Source: Macrothele yani
Lineage: Eukaryota; Arthropoda; Arachnida; Araneae; Macrothelidae
Assembly: GCA_039090855.1 (NCBI GenBank)
Contig: CM076991.1
Location: 102,932,021-102,996,020 of the forward strand
DNA: 64,000 bases
Reading direction: 5' to 3'
The notes under the pieces are model-generated. The model had not been told where the DNA came from, made no database searches, and saw nothing but the letters and a program-made list of their open reading frames with translations. The translations under genes and the position numbers were made by a program. Positions 44,115 to 55,659 of this stretch are shown here, one piece after another. How positions within the stretch are numbered: the stretch's first letter is position 1; each line of letters opens with the position of its first letter.

Positions 44115-47100
44115 GATATTAGCAGGTAAAAAATATTCCTTATACCGACCATGGAGCAGCTGTATGAAGGGGACCCAGAAAAACAGTCCTTTTTTAGGAC
44201 TGCTTTATTTATTTTTATTCATTTATATTTTTTCTGTATGAATGAGTTTCATTTTTTGTAATGAGTTAAATAATAATGAATTTCAAGTTTTTAAAAGTAA
44301 AAGGGTGAATGAATAACTCTTAAAGAAATTTATTGGGGATCTGGTATTGAAGAAGAGATTGCTTATTTTTAAGGGAAAGGCTTAATGTATTTCATTAAGG
44401 GCCAGGAATTCAACTGGTCTGAGAGCAATGCTTTACAGTATTGAGTCGAAACCAGGACAAAAGGCTAAATTTAGGGAGTTTGAATTTTTTTTTCAAACTG
44501 ACTACACTTCATTCTCTTAGTTTGAAAAGAGAATAAGTGCTCTCACTGAAGACCCCTCTAGCTATACGTAAATAAACAGTCTAGGATTCATAAAAATATC
44601 TTTCCAATTTTCTACCTAAACTATTTTTACTTCTTTCAGAAACGCACATTAGGAAAAAAAAAAACAAAAAAAACGAAGTGATTCGTTTTGATTTTAGGAA
44701 ATAATGAACTGTTCAGAAACACACCCTGTCTGTTTTCAACTGATTCGAAAAAAGACTTTTAAAATATTTTACTTGAACGAAAATGTGCTTCTTAAATTTC
44801 GCAGTTTCCCATGTTATTCAATGGGAAATTCACTGTATTTTCTATCATAAGAAATCCGAAATCTGTCATCTTAGTAAAATCATCAAAATCGTTTTTGACC
44901 CTATGCACTTTTATAAGATTCCAAAGTGTATCTTAGAAAAAACGAAGTGATTCGTTTTTGACACTAGGAAGGAATGTACTTTTCTGAAATGAACTTTGTA
45001 AAATTCTTTCAATTTACTCGATCCAAAACAGTCTTTTATGCATGCTAGTTTTCCCATGTTATTCTATGAGATTTTTACAATTACCAGAAAACGAAAATTT
45101 CCAAAATCATCCTCTTAGGAAATCAACAAAACCATTTTTCGTCTTACTTAGATTTTTTCAATAAATAATTCTATTCAGTTGTAAAAATATAGAAATAGCT
45201 TATTGAAAATAAAAAAAAATAAAAAAACGTAGATGTACGGTGTTGAGAGGAAAGTCGATATTCTTTATTCTTTAATTTTGGTATCATATTCCCGTATTCC
45301 TCTCATAAGAGGAAAAAAAATATTAAAGTGCGTCTCTTATTTTTTGAGTTCGTTTGATTCGGAGGCAAAATATATATATATATATATAGATATATGAAAG
45401 AAATGTTTTCTCGACGAATGATTCAAACTCATTTCTGTTCGAAGTATAAGAAAATGAAATCTGACATCATAGCAATGAATGCGTAAACACTTTCATTGAA
45501 ACAATAGTAAATCATCTCGATTATGGCTTCTTTCATGACAATGAAAATTTTCGTAATGAAAGACTTGAAAGTACTTCGAAAGCCTAAAAGAGTTCTACTC
45601 TCTTAATAAATTAAAAGTGAATAAATGCTTCTGTTTCTCAGTAAAGAACTGGAGGGACATGGAATCTGAAAATAGTAAAGTGAGAACGAAGATTTTAAAG
45701 CAGTTCATGAAAAAAAAAAGGCCATGGTTCATTCAGTAAAGAAATGTCATAGAGTAGAGAGAGTGTGAACAATCTATCCGTCTTTAGGTTGAGCTTTCAC
45801 TTATAGGGCTTCTTTTTCATATTGAAATATAAAGATGCATTTCCTTTAACTGGAAGTGAACTAATATATACATATATTTCCCCAGCTTGGAAGAATATAC
45901 CTTTACATTAAATATATCTCTTTTTTGGATAGTAAACGTATACAACTCTGAATATCAAATAAATAAAAAAATAATGTTTATGGGAAGAACGGAATTAGTC
46001 GCTTTGCCTCTAGAATGAATGTTTTTTCGGACGAGACAGAAAAATATTCAGCCCAAAGAATACAAATTTTATCGAAAGAAAAAGGTTTTAGATTGTATGT
46101 CTTGACATTGAATGCTTTCCTGTCGAGGCAGTCCACGAAAAGTATGGCTAACTACGAAAGAATAAAAAAATGTATATTTGACATACATGCAAGCTTTGAG
46201 GAATATTTTTAAGCAAGTTGGAAAATATGCTATATAAGGAAACCAAAATCTGACGATTTGTTGCATCTAAAATAATCGTTTGCTGAAATGAAATGGAAAA
46301 AAAAGATAGTCTGAATAAAAGGCCTCATAAGTTTGTCCAAGAAAAAAGAATCCTGACCTATTGAGAAGTTTAATGAAATTTCAAAGATAGAGGAAGAAAA
46401 ATATCGGAAATTGGGAAGCTATAAGGAAATAAAGACCGAAAATATTGTTTGAGCAGAATTTTAACTGGGAAAGATCTGTAGAGTTCTTGAACATACGAAA
46501 AAATTACGAGAAAATATTATTGCAGGGGTGAAAGACTCAGAATTAACATGAAGTCTATGTCCAGTAATTACTGCGAACAAGAACGAAATAATTTCTAAAG
46601 AAGCATTTCCTCGTCTCATGGTCTGAAATAAAATTGAATGGAGGAAAAAGAAAAGTTCCCCAGAAAATTCATTACATCTACACGAAAAAACTCCTCAAAA
46701 CATACAAAAAATATATAAAAACACATGAAGAAATAACGTAAAAGTAATTTAAAAATATATATATAGGGAATACGTAGTACACGAAAACCATTTGACCCCC
46801 TGACTACTTTTGGAAACCAAATCATCGTGAGTTAGAACCTCGCTAAGACCTTAGGAGCATTTTTATTCCCTTGGAAAGAAAATTCCCCAGCATCGTTATG
46901 TAAAAATTTCCTCCTGGGGAAAAATAGTATTGAAGAGGAGGGGGGGGGGATCTTGCTTGCAAACCACAGGAATAAATGCAAAAACTCCCAACGGACCCCA
47001 CTCAGTCATTACCATCCCTCAAAATCAAAGATCCAGAAGAAACAGGAAGGACAATTATCTAAAGTCAATACCGCAGCACGTTAGGCCGTAAATAGCATCC

Positions 47101-48324
47101 TTTTAGTCATAGACTACTTTAAACTTTGTAATCTTTCTAACTATTCACAAGAACGAACAAAGGGAAAGGGTGACTAATCTTATGTCAATATGCTGACAAG
47201 CAAAAGGAAATCCTTCAGCATCTGACTGAGATTAGGTTAATGAGGGAACACGCGGGACTAATATTCAGCCCAAAGAATACAAATTTTATCGAAAGAAAAA
47301 GGTTTAGATTGTATGTCTTGACATTGAATGCTTTCCTGTCGAGGCAGTCCACGAAAAGTATGGCTAACTACGAAAGAATAAAAAAATGTATATTTGACAT
47401 ACATGCAAGCTTTGAGGAATATTTTTAAGCAAGTTGGAAAATATGCTATATAAGGAAACCAAAATCTGACGATTTGTTGCATCTAAAATAATCGTTTGCT
47501 GAAATGAAATGGAAAAAAAAGATAGTCTGAATAAAAGGCCTCATAAGTTTGTCCAAGAAAAAAGAATCCTGACCTATTGAGAAGTTTAATGAAATTTCAA
47601 AGATAGAGGAAGAAAAATATCGGAAATTGGGAAGCTATAAGGAAATAAAGACCGAAAATATTGTTTGAGCAGAATTTTAACTGGGAAAGATCTGTAGAGT
47701 TCTTGAACATACGAAAAAATTACGAGAAAATATTATTGTAGGGGTGAAAGACTCAGAATTATCATGAAGTCTATGTCCAGTAATTACTGCGAACCAGAAC
47801 GAAATAATTTCTAAAGAAGCATTTCCTCGTCTCATGGTCTGAAATAAAATTGAATGGAAGAAAAAGAAAAGTTCCCCAGAAAATTCGTTACATCTACACG
47901 AAAAAACTCCCTCAAAACATACAAAAAATATATAAAAACACATGAAGAAATAACGTAAAAGTAATTTAAAAATATATATATATAGGGAATACGTAGTACA
48001 CGAAAACCATTTGACCCCCTGACTATTTTTGGAAACCAAATCATCGTGAGTTAGAACCTCGCTAAGACCTTAGGAGCATTTTTATTCCCTTGGAAAGAAA
48101 ATTCCCCAGCATCGTTACGTAAAAATTTCCTCCGGGGGAAAAATAGTATTGAAGAGGGGGGAAATCTTGCTTGCAAACCACAGGAATAAATGCAAAAATT
48201 CCCAACGGACCCCACTCAGTCGTTGCCATCCCTCAAAATCAAAGATCCATCGAAATAATAAAGTTCCAAGAAGCATCATCATATCTAACACCTACGCAGT
48301 GCCCTTTCCCCACTCGGTCGTTGC

Positions 48325-48670
48325 CATCACCCAAAATCAAAGATCCATCGAAAGTTCCAAGAAGCATCGCTAGGGGTAGTACATCGAGTTGACATCCCCC
48401 TATATCCAACCCCTTTCCCACTCGGGCGTTGCCATCCCTCAAAATCAAAGATCAATCGAAAGTTCCAAGAAGCACCGCTAGGGGGCAGCACATCGAGTTG
48501 CCATCCCCCTATATCCAACCCCTTTCCCACTCGGGCGTTGCCATCCCTCAAAATCAAAGATCAATCGAAAGTTCCAAGAAGCACCGCTAGGGGGCAACAC
48601 ATCGAGTTGCCATCCCCCTATATCCAACCCCTTTCCCACTCGGGCGTTGCCATCCCTCAAAATCAAACAT
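48325..48670 (-). repeat. 109-bp minisatellite, right arm
   Basis: Inverted counterpart of 35125-35470 with the same unit number and order. Since minisatellites normally change length quickly, equal copy number in the two arms argues for recent duplication or continued gene conversion. Confidence 0.92.
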
Positions 48671-49192
48671 TTATGAGCAAAAATAAGATATCATAATAAC
48701 ATTTCTTGAGATGAGGACATGACCGTATTATTCGAGAAAAAAAGAGAAATGAATAATTAATACTTACCCCACATAATTTTCATTAGGGAAGACACATGAG
48801 GAATTCATGAAAATTAATTAAAAAAAAATACATCAACAAATTACGAGGAAAAAAACGTTTTACATAACAATAACCTAAGGGGATGGGGTCGAGAGAGGGG
48901 AAAATAAATAATGAATAAACCTTCATTAAATAAAAAAAAAAAGGAATAAACCTTCATTGATTTCCCCCCAAAATTCGACAAAGTCCAATAAACACTACTA
49001 TCTTCAGAGATAAGCACACACTTCGGTCGAGGGGGAAAAATTGCAGCGGGGAATTGGAGGCTGCTACTGACCACGCCCCCCTCCGTTCGCTCGGCTGCAG
49101 CTTGCTCCGGCTGGCTCCGGCTGCTCCGGCCGACACCTAATGTTAAGTCTATGGGCTCCGGTTTAAGCTCGGATCGGTCCTTTTCTACTACT

Positions 49193-49198
49193 GCTCTG
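49193..49198 (+). other. Target-site duplication, right (GCTCTG)
   Basis: Direct repeat of 34596-34601; the interrupted host repeat resumes after it (AATACCTCCTCTTTG, complement of the repeat near 33725). Confidence 0.85.
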
Positions 49199-49204
49199 AA
49201 TACC

Positions 49205-49640
49205 TCCTCTTTGATTGTGATCACCCTGCACATCAACTAGTAAAAAATCTCCAATCTGATAATTTTTTTATTAAATTAACCCATCTGAATAGAAGGGATC
49301 AAACTTTATTTTGGAAGATTTTTTCCAGACCTGAGATTTAAAAAGCATCGAGGTGGTTTCCTCGAAAAAAGGGTAATGGAACTCCATGAAAATACCGCTG
49401 ATTTCTCAGTTCTCGTTTGCAGTTTGTGATTTAAAAGTTTAGAACCATTTTTTTTAATGAAAAATAAAAAAAACCCTTGCGATGCCAGATAGGCTGCAAT
49501 TTTATGGTGTAGTGCACTCCACAAAGTCTCACTCTCTTTTTTTAAGTTGGAGTCTACCCCCTCCCCCCCCCCCCCCAAGACCCCGCCTAAGATGAGCTTC
49601 TAGATCCGCTATTGATTTCAAATTGTATAAATATAACTAA
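49205..49640. other. Continuation of the interrupted host repeat and unclassified DNA
   Basis: The first part continues the host repeat in inverted orientation. A poly-C tract lies at about 49558-49576. No gene seen. Confidence 0.4.
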
Positions 49641-50520
49641 CAGGGGTACCCGGTGTTTCCCGGGTAAATATTCATGGAACCACCAAGTTCAGCGGGTAAA
49701 ATCTTATGAATGAAGAATATATTCCTGTAATTTCCCCGTTAATACCAAATTTGGTGATTCTAAATTGAAAACTGTAGAACTTTTTTCGAAAATTTTGTAT
49801 GGGGAGTCCCTTCCTCCCCCACCCCCGGCTCCGACCCCTTGAAAAACTGTCTACAGTCTAACTAAGTCAGAGTATTATCAGATACTATACCAAAATTGGT
49901 GGTTGTAAATTGAAAACTGTAGAACTTTTTTCGAAAATTTTGTACGGGAAGTCCCTTGACCACCGGGTCCGACCCCTTCCAAAAACTGTCTACGGTCTAA
50001 GTCAGAGTATTATGAGATACTATACCGAAATTGGTGGTTGTAAACTGAAAACTGTAGAACTTTTTTACGAAAATTTTGTATGGGTGCCCCTTGCCCCCCC
50101 CCCCCCCCCTCTTTTCCCGGCTCCGAGCCCTTCCAAAAACTGTCTACGGTCTAAGTCAGAGTATCATGAGATAATATACCAAATTTGGTGGTTGTAAATT
50201 GAAAACTGTAGAACTTTTTACGAAAATTTTGTATGGGGGCCCTTTGACCCCCGGGCTCCGACCCCTTCCCAAAACCGTGTACGGTCTAAGTCATACTACC
50301 ATGAGATAGTACACCAAATTTGGTGGTTCTAAATTGAAAATTGTAGAAATCTTAACTAAAATAACGAAAATTTTGTATGGGGGCCCTCTTGACCCCACCC
50401 TGGGGCTCCGCTCCCTTCCAAAACCCTTCTACGGTCTAAGTTAGAGTACTATGAGATAATATACTAAATTTGGTAGTTCTAAGTTGAAAACTGTAGATCT
50501 GTATAGCGGACAAACAAAAA
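49640..50520 (+). repeat. Tandem repeat of about 125-bp units
   Basis: About six units with GTAGAACTTTTTTCGAAAATT, TTGTATGGGG, CCCTT and GTCTAAGTCAGAGTATTATG. It starts after ACAGGGGTACCCGGTGTTTC, the style of a widespread arthropod interspersed repeat. The matching far end may be at 51170-51257 (AAAATCCGTCCAGCG...ACAGACGCC...ACTTTATTTTATA). Frames inside are repeat-derived. Confidence 0.65.
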
Positions 50521-50661
50521 AACATACAAGCAAACAAATATACACACTTTCACTTCTATGTATATAGATCACCAGATTTTTCTCTCAATTTTTCAAAGTC
50601 GTGAAAATCGCTTCCCAGAGCATAGAAAAACACTTCTTTTTGAAGATTTACTAATTGCTCA

Positions 50662-51006
50662 CTAATTAGCCATGTAAAATAATATGCCCGATGAGAAATT
50701 GTTGTATGCTTCGAGAATTTTATATGGTTCTAATGCCTCTGACTGTTGTATGGTAATGGCGCTTCGACCAAAGACGAAGTAATAAAAAATATTTACTATT
50801 TGCACTTCTGGAAAACTTTTCGCGACACCATCGAAGACTCGTACATTCAGCACATAGGGATCTTTTCCTTCAATCTCATTAATTTTTTCCAAATTCCGCA
50901 TTTTGTACTCGAAAGTTAAACTTTCAAAGTAAGACACCATCATTTCAACGGGGACTGGTTGTCCTTCACTTACGTTACTAAGGCTCGTTGTCAAAATGAA
51001 AGTCAC
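50662..51006 (-). pseudogene. Possible YqaJ/SWIM-family protein fragment
   Basis: The 114-codon minus-strand frame contains EKINEIEGKDPYVLNV, SFPEVQIVNIFYYFVF and EALEPYKILEAYNNFSSG. From memory this resembles a segment between KDPY and AYKSLEAY...SG found in invertebrate repeat-encoded proteins with SWIM zinc-finger and YqaJ-like nuclease domains. Neither the zinc finger nor the nuclease is present here, so it would be a fragment of one exon. It lies between the 125-bp repeats and the ACTTTATTTTATA-type end, possibly carried by that element. The family call is tentative. Confidence 0.38.
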
Positions 51007-51169
51007 ATGTCTGCTACATCCTCATAGGCAGTGGAAGCCACGAAAGAATGAGAACGGCGGTTTTTAGTTTGACTTGTCACTAAAATCGTTCCCGCTCGGC
51101 CCTTTTTTGTCATAGTTTAATATTTCATACACCTAAGCTTTCCTCGACAAATGCTCTATGGAAAGTTGA

Positions 51170-51257
51170 AAACCACATCAAAATCCGTCCAGCGATTCTC
51201 GAGATTAGCCGGAACAAACAGACAGACGCCTACCGGAGACTTTATTTTATACTATGA
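51170..51257 (+). repeat. Terminal-type motif of an interspersed repeat
   Basis: The words AAAATCCGTCCAGCG, GATTAGCCGGAACAAACAGA and GAGACTTTATTTTATA form a pattern common at the ends of invertebrate interspersed repeats. Confidence 0.45.
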
Positions 51258-51714
51258 ATAGATTATTATCACAAGTGTTTTAAATTATTCTGTGTTTTCA
51301 GAAATAAGCAGCCAAAAAATATATGCGTTTGTTAAATATATGTATAATGATATTAGGAGTGGCGTGCCCAGAAATTTTTTTTTCAGGGTGCGGGTGGTGG
51401 TGGTGGGGGGGGGGGTTACGAAATTTATTTTTCATATAACTAAACGTGTCATTAGTGCATTTTGAAAATATATGCAACATCCGCTCAAAAGCATTCAAAT
51501 AAGTATTGCTGGAAATTACTATTAATATTCCTATTACTTCTATTCTTATTACCACATAATAGCTTACCACTCACATTTTGCTATTTATCTGTTCAGAAAA
51601 CAAAAGTATTACACTGCTTACTGTTAAATGTTTAAAAGATACAAGCAATTGTAGAAGGAAATAAAAATTTACCTTCTGGTGAAACATTATTCATTGTATA
51701 CTGGCACTTTTTTA

Positions 51715-52455
51715 CGCTTTCCAACCGCAGGTTGAAGAAGCATATATGCTCCAGCTTTGTCCGTCTGCCCGTCCGTCCGTCCGTCCGTCCGTCTGCACGA
51801 TAACTCGCGTAAAAATGGTTCGATTTCGATGAACTTTTACTATGGGGTAATGGACCACCTGGGGACGAACCCTGTTGAAAATAGGGTTAATGGGTCAAAG
51901 ATCACGACATAGGAGCGGGATCCATTCCATTGCTCTTATGCGCTATAACTTGCGTAAATATGGTTCGATTTCAGTTAAATTTTAGTATGTGGTAGGAGAC
52001 CACCTGGGGACAAACCCTATCGAAAATGGGTGAAGTGGTGTCAAAAGTCAGGACACAGGAGTGGGATGCATTCCATTGCCCTTATGCGTCATAAGTTGCG
52101 TAAAAATGGTTCGATTTCGATAAAAGTTTAGTATATGGTAGCGGCCAACCTGGGAAAGAACTCTATTGAAAATGGATGAAGTGGGGTCAAAGGTCAGGAC
52201 ATAGGATTGGGATCCATTTTATCGCCCTTATGCGCTATAACGTACGTAAAAATGCTTCGATTGAGACAAACCTTTATTATGTTGTTCCGGAAGTATACTT
52301 TACCGGTTCTGTTGAATATCATCGAAATGGGGTCAAAGGTCAGGTCATAGGAGCGATATTTATCCAACAGCCATTATCCTCATAACTTGAGTAATGATTT
52401 CTGGTATGTTGGAAAGCGTATCATAATCAATGCATTGCATGATTTCACTAACTCG
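51715..52455 (-). repeat. Inverted copy of the 14563-16160 repeat, without the MITE
   Basis: From the CCGTCCGTCCGTCC tract (51770-51795) to GCATTGCATGATTTCACTAA it matches the 14.6-16.1 kb region in reverse. Matching words include GGTCAAAG.TCAGGACATAGG and the outer segment TTCTGGTATGTTGGAAAGCG. It shows the repeat in continuous form. Confidence 0.7.
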
Positions 52456-52544
52456 TTTTTCATTGTACCATGACGCTGACAAAATTCATTTCGACAAATG
52501 TCTTTTTATTTGATTTAACTCGTATTTCCAGCCTTCTGATTTTT

Positions 52545-53231
52545 TTTTTTTTTTTTTGCTCGTACTGCCTTCCACATCTTCCAAGGAGGTCCAGTCACTG
52601 GTGTCCGCTATTGTACCGAGGTTCTCCTGCTTCACGTGCGTCTGTTTATAGGTGCTGTGGGTTCTGAGTTCCTCTTCATGGACGACAACGCTACACCTCA
52701 TCGTACAGGGGCTGTCGCAGAGCTGTTGGAGAGTGAAGATATTCAACGCATGGATTTGCCCGAAAGGTCCTCGGACCTAAATCCAATCGAACACTTGTGG
52801 GACCTTCTCGGGAGACGCTTGGCAGCACGTCACCAGCCGTCGGCAACGATTCCGCAGCTGCGATTGGCACTACAAGAGGAATGGGCCGCGATGCCTCAAC
52901 AGCTCCTTGACAACCTCGTCCTCAGCATGGACAGACGTTGTAAATCCTGCAACGCAGTCAGGGGTGATCATATCCCCTACTAAAGACTGGATTATTCTTG
53001 GCAGCCGCTGGTCACATGGAAGTTTCTGTCTTCTGTCCAGTTGTGCTCGAAGCTACCTTTTCAATAAAGTGCCTTTGCATCCTTCGGATTTCTTGTTTGG
53101 ACGGTTTTGTTCACTTGTCCCATATTGTTACATCTTGGGGATCTTATGGTGTGATTTGAGTCGATGTGGAACACTTCTGCACGACGTTAAATTCGAAAAA
53201 CCGTCTCGTCCTTAATTTTTGCCCGCCAGTG
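52545..53231 (+). mobile_element. Tc1-like transposon, 5'-truncated at a poly-T tract
   Basis: The 3' half matches the element at 56821-58375 closely, from the segment TTCCACATCTTCCAAGGAGG to the right terminus (GCCCGCCAGTG, ending 53231, then TA). The 5' half is replaced by poly-T (52542-52558) and unrelated sequence. Confidence 0.85.
52600..52983 (+). pseudogene. Tc1-like transposase C-terminal half
   Basis: The open frame contains FLFMDDNATPHRT (second catalytic D) and SDLNPIEHLWDLLGRRL (catalytic E), followed by an intact C-terminus ending GDHIPY and stop at 52983. This half is undamaged; only the DNA-binding and first-D parts are missing. It is a close relative of 57780-58127. Confidence 0.88.
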
Positions 53232-53239
53232 TACTTTGG

Positions 53240-53835
53240 ACAACCAACATCAAGCAAGGCCCACATCAAAGAAAAAATGCATGCGTATAAAACTTGGTTG
53301 GAGAACACTTGCCAGAAACAGTACAATTTTGAAGAGAGATTTGCCTCAAAAGAAAATTGTTGAATCCGTGCTTCTTTCCAGTTCTTACATACGGAGCGGA
53401 GACATGGACAATAACTAAAAAAAGACATCCAAAGGCTGCAGACAACTGAAGTCATGATACTTTATCTTGCGAATGAGCTATAATATAAATAAAGCATTGG
53501 CAGCTTAAGAAGCATGCAGAGATGCATGCTTGGCATGATCAGGAAGGATTGGAAGTGGAACTCGTTGATCAGGAAAATGACAAGAGTGGGAGACATCATG
53601 ATCTAAGTGAAATCCCTGCAATGACAATGTACTGGAGATATTTCTAGAAGAAATGACCACCGTTGGACAACTGAAATAGTAGATTGGATACCAAGGGACA
53701 AGAAAAGACCCAGAATATAACCAGGAGGAAGATGTGTGGTTGAAGTTCGGAGCCATGTCGGAGTGACATAGAGGAATCTGGCTCAAGGCAGAAAGCTGTG
53801 GAAGATACTTGAGGAGGCTTTCATCCAACAGTAAA
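53240..53835 (+). pseudogene. Second LINE (RTE/BovB-like) C-terminal fragment
   Basis: The order of motifs equals that at 27885-28755 but on the plus strand. It runs MRIKLGWRTLARNSTILK (near 53280-53340), a degraded VLTYGAETWT block near 53390-53420, and MLGMIRKDWKWNS near 53530. Last is DHRWTTEIVDWIPRDKKRP near 53660-53710, ending by 53835. It is interrupted by several stops and frameshifts. It abuts the right end of the truncated Tc1. Confidence 0.75.
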
Positions 53836-54140
53836 TTGAAGGTGTTTGATAATGAAAATGATGATGACGATGATTATATGAGATTGCATGCATAATTTTT
53901 TCACACACGTTTTGCCTGGACTGTGAGTCGATCATGTCTGAAATGAGTATTATGTGATGTACATATTACTGTGCAAGTAATGCAATGCATCATAATTTGT
54001 GCTTCAGTTTTAATCAAGAAATGCTGCTGCAGTACATACAAAGTAAGTATTGGGTAATAATGCCTACTCTAATCGACCTATATATAACATGCTAGAAAGG
54101 ACACCTGTAACGGGAGGGTAGTAGGGGTTCAGAATCCTCC

Positions 54141-54370
54141 AAAATTATTCCGCCCCGGTGGCGCAATGGGCTAAGCGATGGCCTGTGCTAAGGGGTCCGG
54201 GTTCGAATCCCGGTGAGGCATGGATGTTGTGTTTCTCTTAACGCACTGGCTCTTTCCCTTCCCTGGAACCAGTGACCCTTAATTAGGAACGGTCGACTGT
54301 TTATAGCCCATTGAGTTGCTCACGGTGGTCGTTGAACCTCTAATAATAAAAACAAAAACAAAAATTCTTC
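54141..54370 (+). repeat. tRNA-derived SINE family A
   Basis: Head with TGGCGCAATGGGC (box A) and GGTTCGAATCC (box B), body with CCCTTCCCTGGAACCAGTG, and an A-rich tail. Flanks AAAATTATTC (54141-54150) and AAAATTCTTC (54361-54370) are probable diverged target duplications. Part of the variable tRNA region is deleted. Confidence 0.88.
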
Positions 54371-54539
54371 ACCTACAGTATTTTTTATGGTTTTCATACA
54401 GTCTTTCAAAACATATACTTTTTATGACAGAATTAAAAACATTTTGTGCATTGTTCTTCTCCATAAGTTTGTTTGTAGGATAAATCACTTTAGCTGTGTA
54501 CCTTACAGAGAAAAAACGTTGAACGTGCAATAGAATGTA

Positions 54540-55659
54540 CACTGAAGTGCCAGAAAAACTGGTACCCCCGTCTAATACTTGGTAGGTCCCCCAAGGGAGC
54601 ACAGGACAGCAGAAACACGACAGGGCATGGACTCCTCTAGCTTCTGGAAATATGCTGTAGGCAATGCACACCATACTTCCTTTAGAGCGTAATGGCAACA
54701 CCCCAAACTCAGATGAATGCTCCTCTAACCATAATGTGGCATCCCGAAACTTATGTGGAGGTGCTTTGTTCTGTTGGAACAGGCCCAGCCCATCAACATG
54801 AATGCAGGACATGAACGGGTGTACCTCGTCAGAAAGGATGCGCACATAGAGTTGGCCGGTCACAGAGGTTTGTAGACGTACTACGGGTCCCACTGAAGTC
54901 CAGCTAAACACACCCCAAACCATTACGGACCCCCCACCCATCCCCCAGCCGGTACAGTTCCCTGTTGACAAGCGGGATCCATGGCTTCATGGGGTTTGCG
55001 CCACACACGAATCCTTCCATCTGCACGATACAGTTAGAAACGCGACTCGTTGGACCAGGCTACTTGTATCCAGTCATCAAGTGTCCAGTGGCGGTGTTGC
55101 CGTGCCCAAGCGAGGCGCATAGCTCCGTGTCGTGCACCCTTCAAGGGGAGTCGAGTTGGGCGTCAGCTCCCAAAGCCCATATCGTGCAGGGTACGTTGCA
55201 CAGTCCGGACGCTGATGCTTGTTGAAGCTGCAGCATTGAATTCCGATGATACCTGCGAGAGCGTTGCACGCCTATCGCGTGAAACGATTCTTGACAGCCG
55301 ACGATGGTCACGTTCACCCAACGTGTTTTTAAGGCCACACTGGTATCGTAGGTTGGAGGGTTTGCCGGAATTCTTGTGTCATGGTACACCCTTGCAACGG
55401 TCGTCCGTGAAAATCCGAACTTCCTTTCTACCTCCGAAATACTATGCCCCATCTCACGAGCGCCAACTATGAAACCGCGTTGAAAATCGCTTAAATTATT
55501 ATTACTTGTCATTCTTATGCCGAAAACAGCTCTGACAGCTGGCAAGGATGTCTATAGCTTTATATACGCACTGACGGACGCAACCGAGTACGCGCAAAGG
55601 TGGCGTTGCTCTGTATTTTGCATAAGCTCGTCTGTGCCAGTTTTTATGGCACTTCAGTG
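54540..55659 (-). mobile_element. Tc1-like transposon, both ends present, inactive
   Basis: CACTGAAGTGCCAGAAAAAC at 54540 is inverted at the other end (...TTTTTATGGCACTTCAGTG, ending 55659), with TA on both sides. Length 1120 bp. Same family as 20280-21440, which has lost its left end. Confidence 0.92.
54640..55512 (-). pseudogene. Tc1-like transposase pseudogene
   Basis: It starts at the ATG complement ending at 55512 with MTSNNNLSDFQRGFIVGAR and the helix-turn-helix FGFSRTTVARVYHD; a frameshift follows. The later frame (54971 down) has GGSVMVWGVFSW and FQQNKAPPHK. There the second catalytic aspartate, D in QQDN, is replaced by N. The segment that should hold the final catalytic E (SPDLN.IEH) is missing. 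Inactive by several independent lesions. Confidence 0.87.

Larger units (their letters stand above)
34602..49192. mobile_element. 14.6-kb palindromic Polinton/Maverick-like element
   Basis: The left arm 34602-41861 and right arm 41944-49192 are near-identical inverted copies around an 82-bp spacer. The whole unit begins AGTAGTAGAAAAGG and ends CCTTTTCTACTACT. Polintons are known for 15-20 kb size, termini starting with AG, long terminal inverted repeats and 6-bp duplications; size, termini and duplication fit. I find no protein-primed DNA polymerase, retroviral-type integrase, FtsK-like ATPase, maturation protease or capsid protein, so it must have moved with help from another element or arisen by rearrangement after insertion. 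Small differences between arms (for example near 34640/49145) show slight divergence. All recognisable coding stretches sit in the inner thirds of the arms, facing the centre on the left and away from it on the right. They are transcribed outward from the centre in both arms. Confidence 0.8.
41944..49192 (-). repeat. Right arm of the giant inverted repeat
   Basis: About 7.25 kb, reverse complement of the left arm with few differences. It carries mirrored copies of every feature of the left arm, including 0.65-kb repeats at about 42125-42775 and 44240-44915, the 1-kb duplication at about 46044-47037 and 47262-48250, and the 109-bp minisatellite. Confidence 0.95.

Noticed and set aside
34602..49192. 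Plain segmental inversion or assembly duplication
   Set aside because: The 6-bp direct repeats exactly at the ends, the empty-site relative at 33.7 kb and small real differences between arms favour an inserted element. Assembly artefact is still listed as a check.
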